A stretch of DNA of 64,000 bases from Chryseobacterium indoltheticum (GCF_003815915.1 NZ_CP033929.1:744001-808000); one strand, 5' to 3'; positions 37,356 to 45,990 are shown, counted from the stretch's first letter. The notes: generated from the sequence alone by a model not told the origin. Translations and numbers: made by a program.

Positions 37356-37634
37356 AAAAATATCTTGCACATCATTCATTCTTCTCATTACAGCTCTTGC
37401 GTACGAACAATGCGGATAGACTTTCCACTTGTTTTCTCTTGAAAATTTAATAGCTTCTTCAACAAGAAATTTTCCCATCCCACGACCTTCAAATTCGGGG
37501 TGAACCAATACGAAAGAAATAATCAATTTATTGTCTTCAGGGAAAATAGTGTACGTTAATCTTCCTACTTCTTTAATTTCGTTGCTAAGTGTAATCACTC
37601 CGCCATTTCCGGATTTATTGTTTTCTAATTTCAT
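37344..37634 (-). CDS. Small GNAT family N-acetyltransferase
   Basis: The 96-residue protein has the short acetyltransferase core: ISFVLVHPEFEGRGMGKFLV (acetyl-CoA loop EGRGMG) and VYPHCSYARAVMRR. This is the Acetyltransf_CG (YidJ/GtlY-like) subgroup of minimal GNAT proteins. Substrate unknown. It converges on, and overlaps, the glycosyltransferase gene. Confidence 0.88.
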   Translation of the reverse strand: MKLENNKSGNGGVITLSNEIKEVGRLTYTIFPEDNKLIISFVLVHPEFEGRGMGKFLVEEAIKFSRENKWKVYPHCSYARAVMRRMNDVQDIFLQN

Positions 37635-37805
37635 AGTTTAAATTTAATTAAAATAAAACTGCAAAAATTACACCGCAGAAATTTGAATGCAAACTGTGAC
37701 TGGTCAATTCGTTTTGCTTGTCACTTTTATATTCCTCAAAAAGCTGAAATTTTCTTTTAAAACATAATCTTTTAAAAGAAAATATTAAATATTCCGTTTA
37801 ATTCT

Positions 37806-37813
37806 TAAATTTG
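37806..37813 (+). promoter_or_regulatory. Promoter -7 element almost touching the start codon
   Basis: TAAATTTG ends only 4 bases before the ATG at 37818. With a normal distance to the transcription start the mRNA would be leaderless or nearly so. Confidence 0.5.
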
Positions 37814-37817
37814 GCTA

Positions 37818-38294
37818 ATGCGAAAATATCTTTATCTTATCATTTTATCACTTTCTCTTGTGAGTTGCTACACTTATCAGGTTAAAAAAACTGTAGATAC
37901 GGCAACCGACAATAAGCAGGAATCTAAAAACAATGTTGCTCTTGCAAATACGACTTCAGTACAAGCGGAAAGTATAAAGGCTAAGTCTCAAAGTCAAAAC
38001 CTGAATCTACAGCAAACACCTGCGCCAGTTAATATTCAGGAGAAACTTGCACCCAATAAAAATGTTAAAATTGATGTTGATGGTAGAACTTATAAAGTAA
38101 TCGTTGACCGTTGGGAAAATGACAGCCTGGTTGCACATCCGGTTCGTGACCGTGAAAAAGTTCTGAAATTCCATAAGAATCAGATTAATGCTGAAAAAAT
38201 TGCTGAAAAACGCTTTTCTCAACCTATTGCAGATATCATCACTGTTGTAGCTTATGCTGGTATTGGTTTCGGAATTTGGTCTCTTTTGCAGTAG
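37818..38294 (+). CDS. Lipoprotein of unknown function
   Basis: The 158-residue product has a lipoprotein signal (YLIILSLSLVSC, lipobox LVSC). A Gln/Asn/Ser-rich linker runs to about residue 75, followed by a small domain (VKIDVDGRTYKVIVDRWENDSLVAHP) and a C-terminal hydrophobic segment (ADIITVVAYAGIGFGIWSLL). The middle part resembles short beta-domains found in other Bacteroidota lipoproteins, but I do not recognise the family. Confidence 0.75.
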   Translation: MRKYLYLIILSLSLVSCYTYQVKKTVDTATDNKQESKNNVALANTTSVQAESIKAKSQSQNLNLQQTPAPVNIQEKLAPNKNVKIDVDGRTYKVIVDRWENDSLVAHPVRDREKVLKFHKNQINAEKIAEKRFSQPIADIITVVAYAGIGFGIWSLLQ

Positions 38295-38361
38295 TTTTTA
38301 ATTTACAAATATTCTTTCTTACTATTAAGCAGTTAAGAAATCTGCTACAAATGAATTTTAG

Positions 38362-38382
38362 AAATCAATAAATTGATTTTTG
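38362..38382 (+). terminator. Weak A/T hairpin after the lipoprotein gene
   Basis: AAATCAAT (38362-38369) pairs with ATTGATTT (38372-38379), followed by TTT. Stability is low. Confidence 0.35.
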
Positions 38383-38399
38383 ATTAAGCATATTTAAAA

Positions 38400-38438
38400 A
38401 TTCACTATTCACTTGCGAAGCAAAATTCACCATTGATT
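38400..38438 (+). repeat. Heptamer array at the RDD gene 3' end
   Basis: Two ATTCACT units (38400, 38407), an 11-base spacer with the palindrome TTGCGAAGCAA, then ATTCACC (38425) and ATTGATT (38432). The last unit overlaps the RDD stop codon (38437-38439 on the minus strand). Confidence 0.65.
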
Positions 38439-39186
38439 AATTGTCTTTCCCAGTATAATAATTGTAATCTTTAATAATAATTGCGATAAACTGTCTTTCG
38501 GTCATTTTTGTGGGATCGACTTCTAGCTTGAGAATACTTTTTATTTTGTCTGAAAGCTTCGTAATCACCTGTCTGTCGTCAATCCTAAGGGCTTTTAGGT
38601 AATTGTCTTTTATAATTCTCATATCGTTATCGCTCAATCCGATCACTTGTGAAAAAGTGGGGATATAATCGTGGTTGATATTTTCAAGAATAGTATGAGA
38701 AATATTGATGTTGTTTTTAAGCGAAATTACTGCTGTTCCGGAAGCAATATCTCCTAAACGCTGGTTGTTTGTAGAAACGATCATAGATATTAGACCTACA
38801 ATTCCTGCAAAGGTTGTGTCGATCAGCCTAAAGACCCAACGAATAAGATAATCTCCGAAACTTGCCTGATAACCATCGATTTTTACCACTCGTATTTTCA
38901 TTACTTTTTTTCCGGGAGTCTGCCCTTCCATTAAGCTTTCCAAAACAAGCGGATAAAGAGCAACAGGTAGTGTAAGAACGATATAGATTGCGTTTTGTGA
39001 CCAGGAATCTAAACCATCTAGAATATATCCTAAATTGAAAACACTAAAAAATAAATAGAACGTCGCCACAAGATAAGCCACCTTAATGAGAAGATCGATA
39101 ATGTAAGCTACCATTCGTTCTCCGATACTTGCCGTGATAAAATTAATATTTACATTTTGGGAGGTATTAATCGCAATTTGAGACAT
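38437..39186 (-). CDS. RDD family membrane protein
   Basis: The 249-residue protein has the RDD arrangement: ASIGERMVAYIIDLLIKVAYLV in parts (ERMVAYIIDLLIK), a second and third hydrophobic segment, then GQTPGKKVMKIRVVK and FRLIDTTFAGIVGLIS. The C-terminal cytosolic part is about 80 residues. RDD proteins have unclear roles, some as ion transporters. ATG at 39186 (MSQIAINTSQNV) is preferred to an upstream one because only 27 bases separate it from the divergent SpoIIM gene. Confidence 0.85.
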   Translation of the reverse strand: MSQIAINTSQNVNINFITASIGERMVAYIIDLLIKVAYLVATFYLFFSVFNLGYILDGLDSWSQNAIYIVLTLPVALYPLVLESLMEGQTPGKKVMKIRVVKIDGYQASFGDYLIRWVFRLIDTTFAGIVGLISMIVSTNNQRLGDIASGTAVISLKNNINISHTILENINHDYIPTFSQVIGLSDNDMRIIKDNYLKALRIDDRQVITKLSDKIKSILKLEVDPTKMTERQFIAIIIKDYNYYTGKDN

Positions 39187-39213
39187 AATTTTTATTATTT
39201 TAGCCTTACAATT

Positions 39214-40197
39214 ATGAGAGAGGTTTATTTCATTAAACAAAATAAAGAAAAATGGTTGGGAATTGAGCAGGTTGTTCAAGGGAAAATTAAAAAAAATCCT
39301 GATGACCTGTCTTCGTTGTACATCAACCTCGTCAACGATCTTTCTTTTGCACAGACTTATTACCCCAAAAGTAATACAACAGTTTATCTAAACCATCTTT
39401 CTTCTCAAATTTTTCAGAAAATTTATAAAACTAAAAGAGTCGAAGAAAATAGACTTATTTATTTCTTTAAAACAGAAGTTCCTTTGATTGTTTATGAAAA
39501 CAGGAGATATCTAATCTACTCATTTTTGTTCTTCATTTTTTTTATGCTGATTGGCGTTCTTTCGGCAGTTTATGATAAAGATTTTGCAAATCTTATCCTT
39601 ACCGAAGGATATGTAAATATGACTATCGAAAACATCAAAAACGGAAACGCAGTGGGTGTTTATCAGGATGGCTCAACTTGGGGAAGTACAATAGGAATTA
39701 CTTTCAATAATATTATCGTTGGTGCAAAACTTTACATCTACGGAATTTTTGGAGGACTCGGAACTCTATACCTTCTGATGCGAAACTCTGTCATGGTAGG
39801 AACTTTCCAGTATTTTTTCTACGAACACGGAGCTTTAGGTGACAGTGCAAAAGGAATCTGGCTTCACGGAGCATTTGAGATTTTCAGTATGGTTGTGGAA
39901 GGAATGTGCGGTTTGATTCTCGGAACATCTATTCTTTTTCCAAAAACACTTTCAAGATTTAATTCTTTTAAAAACGGATTCAAAAATTCATTCAAAATAT
40001 TTTTAAGTACAGTTCCCTTCACGATATGTGCCGGGATTATTGAAGGTTATGTTACAAGACATGCTCTAAATATGCCTTTATTTCTCAATCTTTTGATAAT
40101 TTTTGGCTGTCTGGGTATTATTGGTTTTTATTATTTTATCTATCCACATATTGTTAACCGCCGAATAAAAAACACTATCAATGATGCAGTTTTATAA
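39214..40197 (+). CDS. SpoIIM-like membrane protein
   Basis: The 327-residue protein (start MREVYFIKQNKEKW; the ORF can be opened upstream but would overlap the divergent gene) has a cytosolic N-terminal half and a membrane half with five or six hydrophobic segments. FNNIIVGAKLYIYGIFGGLGT, GIWLHGAFEIFSMVVEGMCG and the preceding GNAVGVYQDG fit the stage II sporulation protein M family. In non-sporulating bacteria these proteins occur with RDD, MoxR and DUF58 genes, as here. It overlaps the next gene by 17 bases. Confidence 0.85.
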   Translation: MREVYFIKQNKEKWLGIEQVVQGKIKKNPDDLSSLYINLVNDLSFAQTYYPKSNTTVYLNHLSSQIFQKIYKTKRVEENRLIYFFKTEVPLIVYENRRYLIYSFLFFIFFMLIGVLSAVYDKDFANLILTEGYVNMTIENIKNGNAVGVYQDGSTWGSTIGITFNNIIVGAKLYIYGIFGGLGTLYLLMRNSVMVGTFQYFFYEHGALGDSAKGIWLHGAFEIFSMVVEGMCGLILGTSILFPKTLSRFNSFKNGFKNSFKIFLSTVPFTICAGIIEGYVTRHALNMPLFLNLLIIFGCLGIIGFYYFIYPHIVNRRIKNTINDAVL

Positions 40198-41143
40198 AAA
40201 AAGAGATTTCGGAGCATTTATCACCGACAGTTTTACCTTTTTCAAATTATACGGAAAAAACTATTTCAAAAATTATATTCTGCTGAATGGGCTCTTGCTT
40301 ATTCTGATGGTTGCGATATTTATTTTCGGATATCGAGAACTTATTATGCAGATATTCGGCTCAAATATGAGTGGAGAAAGCTATTATTTTGAATCATATT
40401 TTGAGGATAATATCGGAATGTTTGTCGTGATAGGACTGATAACTTTCCTGCTCTTTTTACTCATGATGATTGTCAATTACCTATTTCCTGTGTTTTATCT
40501 TAAAAGACTTGCGGAAGGTGAAACAAAGATAAGGACTGATGATATTCTTGGTGATTTTAAGAGAAATGCAGGCAAAATAGGAAAGCTTTGTTTGGGAATG
40601 ATCTTCATTGTAACGCCATTATCGCTCATTTTGATGGGTATTTCTTATGTGATGATAGTAATTGTTGTCGGGATTTTTCTTATAGTATTAGTTTATCCTG
40701 CATTATTTAATGTGATTACATTTTTAATGTATGATTATTTTAATAGTAAAAGAGGCTTCTTCGAAAGTTTAAGCTATTCTATACGATCACAGTTTTCTTA
40801 CACGAATGGAAGAGAAAAATCTCCTTTCTGGAAATATTGGGGTTCTACCGTTGTTATCTCAATTATTCTTTATGTAATTACGACCATTTTTACGGTAATA
40901 CCAATGATTTTTTTCATGCTTAAAATTACAACGACTGCGCCTGATGCTAATTTCGAACAAAATCCTTTCGCCGGAAGTCTCGGAGTAATGATGTTTGTAA
41001 TGTATGGAATTTCGCTCTTGGTATCATTCTTCTTATCGAATATGCTGTATGTAAATTCGGGATTGATGTATTACGACAGCCGAAGAGATTTTCATCAGAA
41101 AATAGAGTTGGAAGAAATTGAAACGATTGGTATCAATGGATAA
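40181..41143 (+). CDS. Polytopic membrane protein of the SpoIIM/MoxR locus
   Basis: The 320-residue protein has six or so hydrophobic segments (ILLNGLLLILMVAIFIFGY, FVVIGLITFLLFLLMMIVNY, MIFIVTPLSLILMGISYVM, and later ones) and a soluble N-terminus (YKKRDFGAFITDSFTFFK). No enzymatic motif is visible. Overlaps on both sides (17 and 8 bases) show it belongs to the operon. It probably forms a complex with the neighbouring SpoIIM and DUF4129 proteins, which is inference. Confidence 0.8.
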   Translation: MMQFYKKRDFGAFITDSFTFFKLYGKNYFKNYILLNGLLLILMVAIFIFGYRELIMQIFGSNMSGESYYFESYFEDNIGMFVVIGLITFLLFLLMMIVNYLFPVFYLKRLAEGETKIRTDDILGDFKRNAGKIGKLCLGMIFIVTPLSLILMGISYVMIVIVVGIFLIVLVYPALFNVITFLMYDYFNSKRGFFESLSYSIRSQFSYTNGREKSPFWKYWGSTVVISIILYVITTIFTVIPMIFFMLKITTTAPDANFEQNPFAGSLGVMMFVMYGISLLVSFFLSNMLYVNSGLMYYDSRRDFHQKIELEEIETIGING

Positions 41144-41933
41144 ATTTCTGTTTTTTTTACTGATTTTTCTCAATCTTGCGACTTTCAAGTCTCAGGAATA
41201 TGAAGATGACGATTATTCTGAAATGTATATTGAAGATTCTGTGGTGACTTCACATTACAGAAATATGTACGTTGCAGATTCTGTTTTAAAAGCCAATCCT
41301 CAAACCGAGAACACGGTTTTTCCGAGGAAATTTAAAGAAAATCTACCTTCAAGATACAAGGGAAATGACTTTGATTACACCACCTCAAAACCCAGAGAAT
41401 CTTTTTTTGAAAAGCTTCAGCGTAAGATAGCTCAACTTCTTCGAAGTATTTTTGGTGACACCAGTTTAGAGACCTCTTCGCATATTACCAGTGTTGTTAT
41501 CCGACTTTTTGCAATTCTCGTGGTTGGTTTTCTACTTTATTTCATCATTAAGTTTTTAATCAATACAAAAGGAAGCTTATTTTTTGGTAAAAAGAATAAA
41601 AAATTAGAAATCAACGAAGAAGAACTTCATGAAAACATTCATGAGATCAACTTTCCACAAAGTATTGCAAAATTTGAGAATAATGGAGATTACCGTTCTG
41701 CAGTTCGATATCAGTTTTTGTTTATTCTTAAAAAATTAAGTGATAAAAAACTCATTATTTGGAATCCCGAAAAAACAAATAAAGATTATGTCTCAGAACT
41801 AAAAGCCGCGCATCTTAAAAATGAATTTTACAACCTTTCCTATATTTTCGATTATGTCTGGTATGGCGAATTTAGTATTGATGAGCAAAGCTATGGCAAA
41901 TTTAAAAATCAGTTTCACGGATTTAAACCTTAA
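41136..41933 (+). CDS. DUF4129 domain protein
   Basis: The 265-residue product has an N-terminal hydrophobic signal/anchor (FLFFLLIFLNLATFKS), an acidic stretch, one transmembrane segment near residue 130 (SVVIRLFAILVVGFLLYFII), and a C-terminal cytosolic domain with GDYRSAVRYQFLFILKKLSD and NKDYVSELKA, the DUF4129 pattern. ATG 41136 overlaps the upstream gene by 8 bases. DUF4129 proteins accompany MoxR/DUF58 genes in many phyla. Confidence 0.85.
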   Translation: MDKFLFFLLIFLNLATFKSQEYEDDDYSEMYIEDSVVTSHYRNMYVADSVLKANPQTENTVFPRKFKENLPSRYKGNDFDYTTSKPRESFFEKLQRKIAQLLRSIFGDTSLETSSHITSVVIRLFAILVVGFLLYFIIKFLINTKGSLFFGKKNKKLEINEEELHENIHEINFPQSIAKFENNGDYRSAVRYQFLFILKKLSDKKLIIWNPEKTNKDYVSELKAAHLKNEFYNLSYIFDYVWYGEFSIDEQSYGKFKNQFHGFKP

Positions 41934-41948
41934 TTAAACTTCTTTAAA

Positions 41949-43106
41949 ATGAATAAAACTTTCAAAATATATGCTGTTATTTTCATCATTATCATGGTGA
42001 TTTTGGCATTGTTTGAAGTGAATAAAAAGGAAGTTACAGACTGGCGAAAAAACTTTGATGTCAATCAGAAATCTCCTTTTGGGCTCTTTGTTTTTAATAA
42101 AGAAGCAAAAGATTTATTTAAAAATAATCTGACAAAAATTGACGTTGCACCTTACGATTATTACACCGATAAAAACAAAAAGCCACACAATATTCTCATC
42201 TTAGAAAGCGAAATCGATCCTGAATCTTGGAATAAAATTTTAGATGAGGTTTCCAAAGGTTCGGATGCGATGATTATTGCCAACCGACTTCCGAAAAATA
42301 TTTCAGATACGATTGGGTTTTATGGTTCTAAAATCTCTTATGAAAATGAGAATGTTCTGAAACTGACCGATAAAAAATATCAGAATGATTTTATTAAATT
42401 AGATAAATTTCCTTCGGGAAGAGGTTTTTCTTACATTAAACCGAATGTTCAGATTTTAGGAAAAACAGTTGAAGAAAACAATGAAGATCAGGCAAATTTC
42501 ATCAAAGCACCATTTGGAAAAGGGAAAATTTATGTGCATTGCGAACCACTTTTTTTAACGAATTATTATCTTTTACAATCAGGAAATGTAAAATATGCAC
42601 AAAGTGTTTTTTCATATTTAAGCGACAGAGAAACGTTGTGGTTTGTAGAAAGTAACACCAAAGAATCGAGTTCTTTATTGCGATTTATTCTTTCTAATCC
42701 AGCTTTGAAATATGCTTGGTGGGTGTTTTTAGGAGGATTAGTCTTATTTATATTCTTTAATGTAAAACGTAAACAGCGTATAGTTCCAATCATTGAACCG
42801 CTAAAAAATACGTCGGCAGATTTTGTAAAAAGTATAGGAAATCTTTATTTACAGGAAGGAGACTTTCATGATATGATGGCGAAAAAAGCCCAATATTTTT
42901 TAAATAAAGTAAGGCTCGATCTTCTAATCGATACCCAAAATCTAGATGAAGAATTTGCCAAAAGACTTCAACTGAAAACAGGAAAATCTGCAGAAATGGT
43001 CAACGAAGCTATTGTTTTAATTAAAAAAGCGCAGGATCCTTATGCAAGTGTCATGAAAGAAGATTTAGCAAGAATAAATAGTCTTTTGGATGAGATTTTA
43101 AAATAA
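41949..43106 (+). CDS. DUF4350 domain protein
   Basis: The 385-residue protein has an N-terminal membrane anchor (IYAVIFIIIMVILALFEV), a periplasmic domain typical of DUF4350 (SPFGLFVFNKEAKDLF, then GFSYIKPNVQILG and GKGKIYVHCEPLFLTNYYLL), a second membrane segment near residue 255 (KYAWWVFLGGLVLFIFF) and a cytosolic helical C-terminus. It sits between the DUF4129 and MoxR genes, the usual partner order. Confidence 0.85.
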   Translation: MNKTFKIYAVIFIIIMVILALFEVNKKEVTDWRKNFDVNQKSPFGLFVFNKEAKDLFKNNLTKIDVAPYDYYTDKNKKPHNILILESEIDPESWNKILDEVSKGSDAMIIANRLPKNISDTIGFYGSKISYENENVLKLTDKKYQNDFIKLDKFPSGRGFSYIKPNVQILGKTVEENNEDQANFIKAPFGKGKIYVHCEPLFLTNYYLLQSGNVKYAQSVFSYLSDRETLWFVESNTKESSSLLRFILSNPALKYAWWVFLGGLVLFIFFNVKRKQRIVPIIEPLKNTSADFVKSIGNLYLQEGDFHDMMAKKAQYFLNKVRLDLLIDTQNLDEEFAKRLQLKTGKSAEMVNEAIVLIKKAQDPYASVMKEDLARINSLLDEILK

Positions 43107-43155
43107 TTTGAAGAGGAGGATTCCAAATCTTCAAAAACAATAAAAACAAAACAAT

Positions 43156-44196
43156 ATGGAAAATTATGATGATCAGAATTTAGAAAATCAAAATTCTATC
43201 AATTTAAATAAAGAACAAAAAGATCAGAGCCAATTTGAGTCGAGAATTGATATGATCGAGCTTCGTGGAAACTTAAATAAAGTAAAAACGGAGATTGCAA
43301 AAGTAATTGTCGGCCAGGAAGATATGGTCGAACATCTTTTGGCTGCTTTGCTTTCAAATGGTCATGTTTTGATTGAAGGCGTTCCGGGAGTTGCAAAAAC
43401 AATTACAGCAAAATTACTGGCAAAAACCATTGATGTTGATTTCAGCAGAATACAGTTTACGCCGGATTTGATGCCTTCAGATATTTTAGGAACATCAATT
43501 TTCAGCATGAAAAATTCTGAATTTGAATTTAAAAAAGGACCCATTTTCTCAAGCTTCATTCTGATTGATGAAATCAACCGTTCTCCGGCAAAAACGCAGG
43601 CGGCGTTGTTTGAAGTAATGGAGGAGAAGCAGATTACAATTGACGGAACCCGATACGAAATGGATGAACCTTTTCTTGTCGTTGCTACCCAAAACCCAAT
43701 CGAGCACGAAGGAACTTACCGACTTCCGGAAGCTCAGCTTGACCGATTTTTATTCAAAATCAATGTAGGTTATCCTAATCTGGACCAAGAAGTTGCAATT
43801 ATCAAAAATCAGCATGACAGCAGACTTGAAGACAAGACTGAAGCAGTAAATAAAGTGATTACAGCACAACAGTTAAATAATTATCAGAAATTAGTAAAAG
43901 AAATAATTGTTGAGTCTCAACTGATCGAATACATCGCTAAAATTATCATCAATACCAGAGAAAATCAATTTTTATATTTGGGAGCTTCACCAAGAGCGAG
44001 TCTGGCTTTATTAACGGCTTCAAAAGCTTTCGCAGCTTTAAGAGGCAGAGACTTCGTAACGCCTGAAGATATCAAAGAAGCGAGTTACGCAGTGTTAAGA
44101 CACAGAGTAATTGTTTCTCCTGAAAGAGAAATGGAAGGCTTGACTGCTGATGAAATTATCAGACAGACTTTAGAAGGAATAGAGATTCCAAGGTAG
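43156..44196 (+). CDS. MoxR family AAA+ ATPase
   Basis: The 346-residue ATPase has Walker A GVPGVAKT (residues 75-82), Walker B FILIDEINR (about 134-142), the MoxR segment TPDLMPSDILGTSIF, sensor-1 region FLVVATQNPIEHEGTYRLPEAQ and LDRFLFK, and a C-terminal lid. MoxR ATPases act as chaperones for the maturation of complexes, usually with a DUF58 partner. Its TAG stop (44194-44196) is the exact left edge of IVP element C, which separates it from the DUF58 gene. Confidence 0.95.
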   Translation: MENYDDQNLENQNSINLNKEQKDQSQFESRIDMIELRGNLNKVKTEIAKVIVGQEDMVEHLLAALLSNGHVLIEGVPGVAKTITAKLLAKTIDVDFSRIQFTPDLMPSDILGTSIFSMKNSEFEFKKGPIFSSFILIDEINRSPAKTQAALFEVMEEKQITIDGTRYEMDEPFLVVATQNPIEHEGTYRLPEAQLDRFLFKINVGYPNLDQEVAIIKNQHDSRLEDKTEAVNKVITAQQLNNYQKLVKEIIVESQLIEYIAKIIINTRENQFLYLGASPRASLALLTASKAFAALRGRDFVTPEDIKEASYAVLRHRVIVSPEREMEGLTADEIIRQTLEGIEIPR

Positions 44197-44226
44197 GTTG
44201 CTGGTAGGAGATTTTAGGTTATAGGT
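44192..44226 (+). repeat. IVP element C, left heptamer array (sense)
   Basis: Five units in exact 7-base phase, mostly NNNNGGT: GGTAGGT at 44192, TGCTGGT at 44199, AGGAGAT at 44206, TTTAGGT at 44213, TATAGGT at 44220. The first overlaps the moxR stop. GGTTGC (44196-44201) and AGATTTTAGGT (44209-44219) are the exact complements of GCAACC (44652-44657) and ACCTAAAATCT (44641-44651) on the right side. Confidence 0.85.
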
Positions 44227-44253
44227 AATGATTCGAGTTTTAAATTTTTAGGT

Positions 44254-44604
44254 ATGGCTAATTTTAAAGAACTTTTGGTTTGGCAAAAATCGATAAATTT
44301 TGTAACTGAAATTTATGAATTGACAAATGATTTTCCTAAAAATGAAATGTATGGATTGATATCACAAATCAGAAGAGCTTCAATTTCAATTCCGTCTAAT
44401 ATTGCTGAAGGAAACTCAAGAAGAAGTGTTGCTGATTATTTACAATTTCTAAAAATAGCAAGAGGAAGTTGCGCAGAAGTTGAAACTCAATTAATTATTG
44501 CCCAAAATCTTAAATTTTTAAATGAAGAACATTATTTAAAATTAAATCAGGACATCATTGAAATTTCAAAAATGCTAAACGGACTTATCAATTCATTAAA
44601 ATAA
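44254..44604 (+). CDS. Four-helix-bundle protein (23S rRNA intervening-sequence protein family)
   Basis: The 116-residue protein is the third IVP copy: LLVWQKSINFVTEIYELT, FPKNEMYGLISQIRRASISI, SNIAEGNSRRSVADYLQFL and GSCAEVETQLIIAQNL, all family marks in order. It interrupts an otherwise tight moxR-DUF58 gene pair and is enclosed by inverted heptamer arrays. This makes it look like an inserted element rather than a part of the MoxR system. Confidence 0.88.
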   Translation: MANFKELLVWQKSINFVTEIYELTNDFPKNEMYGLISQIRRASISIPSNIAEGNSRRSVADYLQFLKIARGSCAEVETQLIIAQNLKFLNEEHYLKLNQDIIEISKMLNGLINSLK

Positions 44605-44617
44605 CTTAAAACATTTA

Positions 44618-44657
44618 ACGGTATTTAACTGCAACCTAAAACCTAAAATCTGCAACC
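44618..44657 (+). repeat. IVP element C, right heptamer array (antisense)
   Basis: Units in 7-base phase: CAACCTA at 44632, AAACCTA at 44639, AAATCTG at 44646, then CAACC. The array ends at 44657, the base before the TTG start of the DUF58 gene. It is the reverse complement, with a 7-base indel, of the left array. Confidence 0.85.
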
Positions 44658-45980
44658 TTGAAAAACCTATACATCAATACCCGCTTTTTTTTCGCACTGA
44701 TCGGTGTAGGAATACTTTATGTTTTGGCATTTTTCTTTCCGTTTTTTATGATTTTGGGGCATGGCATTTTATTACTGGTTTTCCTTACAGCATTTGTTGA
44801 TTATTTGCTTGTTTTCAGACAAAAAGATGCTGTTTTAGCACAAAGAATTTTACCTGAAAAATTATCAAATGGTGATGAAAATGCTGTGAAAGTTGATATT
44901 AAAAATAATTATAGTTTTAAAATCAATGTAAAGGTGATTGATGAAATTCCTTTTCAGTTTCAGAAGCGGGATTTTTTAATTAAAAAAGAAATTCAGTCCG
45001 GTAAAAATACGCTGTTTCAATATTTTCTGGAACCAAAAGAACGAGGAGAATATAATTTTGGAGCTTTAAATGTTTATGCTTCGTCGCCCATCGGTTTCGT
45101 TTCAAAAAGATTTATATTTCAGAAAGATACTTCTTTGGCTTCTTATCCGTCATTTATTCATTTAAGAAAATTCGAGTTGATGGCGCTTCAGAATGAGTTT
45201 TTGTTAGGAGGCATCAAAAAGATCAGAAAACTGGGACATACGATGGAATTTGAGCAGATCAAAGAATATGTTCCCGGAGATGATGTAAGAACGATCAACT
45301 GGAAAGCGACTTCTAAAACCAATCGTTTGATGGTCAACCAGTTTCAGGATGAAAAATCGCAACGTATTTTTATGTTGATTGACAAAGGAAGAACGATGAA
45401 AATGCCTTTTAACGGCTTAAGTCTTCTTGATTATTCGATCAATGCGACAATGGCGCTTTCTCATATTATTCTGAAAAAAGGTGACCGCGCAGGAATGATG
45501 ACCTTTTCAAAGAAAACCGAAAATAAAATAGCTGCCGAAAATAAATCAGGTCAATTAAGAAAAATTTCTGAAGCGTTATATAATATTAGAACCGATTTTT
45601 TTGAAAGTGATTTCAATAGACTGTATCAGGATGTAAAATACTCAATTAATCAAAGAAGTTTGGTTTTGCTATTTACCAATTTCGAAACATTGGATGGTCT
45701 AAACAGACAGATGAAATATTTGAGAGGTATCGCCAAAAACCATTTATTGGTGGTTGTATTCTTTAAAAATACAGAGATACAGAAACTCATGAATACTCAT
45801 CCCGAAAGTATGCAGGGGATTTATGATGAAATCATCGCTGAGAAATTTGAATTTGAAAAAAAACTCATCATTCAGGAATTAAGAAAATACGGAATTTATT
45901 CAGTTTACACGCTCCCGGAAAATCTTAATGTCGATGTCATTAATAAATATCTTGAGATAAAAGCAAGAGGAATTTTATAA
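44658..45980 (+). CDS. DUF58 domain protein
   Basis: The 440-residue protein has two N-terminal hydrophobic segments (FFFALIGVGILYVLAFFFPF and the next 25 residues), an immunoglobulin-like region, and the DUF58 core with FEQIKEYVPGDDVRTINWKA (about residues 200-220) followed by a vWA-like domain (RIFMLIDKGRTM). DUF58 proteins are the standard MoxR partners. The TTG start at 44658 is forced by the absence of nearby ATG and lies directly against the heptamer array, suggesting that the insertion replaced the original leader and perhaps the original start. Confidence 0.9.
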   Translation: MKNLYINTRFFFALIGVGILYVLAFFFPFFMILGHGILLLVFLTAFVDYLLVFRQKDAVLAQRILPEKLSNGDENAVKVDIKNNYSFKINVKVIDEIPFQFQKRDFLIKKEIQSGKNTLFQYFLEPKERGEYNFGALNVYASSPIGFVSKRFIFQKDTSLASYPSFIHLRKFELMALQNEFLLGGIKKIRKLGHTMEFEQIKEYVPGDDVRTINWKATSKTNRLMVNQFQDEKSQRIFMLIDKGRTMKMPFNGLSLLDYSINATMALSHIILKKGDRAGMMTFSKKTENKIAAENKSGQLRKISEALYNIRTDFFESDFNRLYQDVKYSINQRSLVLLFTNFETLDGLNRQMKYLRGIAKNHLLVVVFFKNTEIQKLMNTHPESMQGIYDEIIAEKFEFEKKLIIQELRKYGIYSVYTLPENLNVDVINKYLEIKARGIL

Positions 45981-45990
45981 AAATAAGCAA

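Noticed and set aside
39187-39279. Extended N-termini of the RDD and SpoIIM frames
   Set aside because: The extensions overlap each other on opposite strands and lack family similarity; the inner ATGs were chosen.
44254-44604. Avd subunit of a diversity-generating retroelement
   Set aside because: Avd has the same fold, but there is no reverse transcriptase, template repeat or variable repeat in the window.
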